NCBI GenBank assembly: GCA_009930155.1
Contig: RZYX01000111.1
Location: forward strand, 1-5,410
Length of the DNA stretch: 5,410 bases
Source: Clostridia bacterium
Lineage (GTDB): Bacteria; Bacillota_A; Clostridia; Oscillospirales; Acutalibacteraceae
Direction of reading: 5' to 3'
Position numbers and translations under genes: made by a program. A model generated the notes under the pieces. It saw nothing but the letters and a program-made list of their open reading frames with translations, did not search any database and had not been told where the DNA came from. Position 1 is the first letter of the stretch. Each line of letters opens with the position of its first letter. Shown in pieces: positions 5,397 to 5,410 of this stretch.

Positions 5397-5410
5397 TTAT
5401 GGAGAACTAC

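Noticed and set aside
5133..5410. Intact serine recombinase gene running off the window
   Set aside because: All three minus-strand frames were read near the edge; the frame with recombinase similarity is closed by a stop at 5397-5399.

Overview
The window is a low-GC, Gram-positive (Firmicutes) stretch, most likely from an anaerobic gut-type Clostridia. The signs are strong AGGAGG-type ribosome binding sites, AT-rich intergenic DNA, an ImmA/IrrE protease, a large-serine-recombinase remnant and a collagen-repeat surface protein with a Gram-positive type C-terminal anchor. Every gene I can support is on the minus strand, so the window reads from high to low coordinates. The organism call is inference from these features; no phylogenetic marker is present.

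Upstream to downstream: (1) 5130-5396 is the C-terminal end of a serine recombinase, cut off from its catalytic part by an in-frame stop, with no plausible start codon. (2) 4903-5129 is AT-rich and holds a good candidate promoter for the next gene. (3) 2158-4860 is a 900-residue secreted surface protein: signal peptide, beta-rich N-terminal domain, ten collagen-like Gly-X-Pro triplets, a further beta-rich section, an InlB B-repeat-like domain, and a C-terminal helix with a basic tail after a degenerate sortase-like motif. It ends at a clear terminator at 2079-2111. (4) 302-2026 is a compact four-gene set: a LexA/UmuD-type self-cleaving protease without a DNA-binding domain, a 77-residue protein of unknown function, an ImmA/IrrE metalloprotease starting at TTG, and a Com-like four-cysteine zinc-ribbon protein. 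Short gaps, overlaps and Shine-Dalgarno sites inside the preceding gene point to one transcript. (5) 1-301 is an unusually structured leader for a gene of which only six codons are in the window.

The four-gene set looks like a stress or SOS-response control module of a mobile element (ICE, prophage or plasmid). The LexA-like protein would sense RecA filaments and ImmA would remove a repressor or another target. Neither the repressor nor a Y-family polymerase is in the window.

The strongest unexplained signal is the leader at 20-281. It has a possible promoter, a multibranched inverted-repeat structure, a terminator-like hairpin whose 3' arm carries the Shine-Dalgarno site of a 13-codon leader peptide, and a second hairpin in which the end of that leader ORF pairs exactly with the Shine-Dalgarno region of the next gene. 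This is the layout of translational or transcriptional attenuators in front of inducible antibiotic-resistance genes, but the regulated gene lies outside the window and cannot be named.
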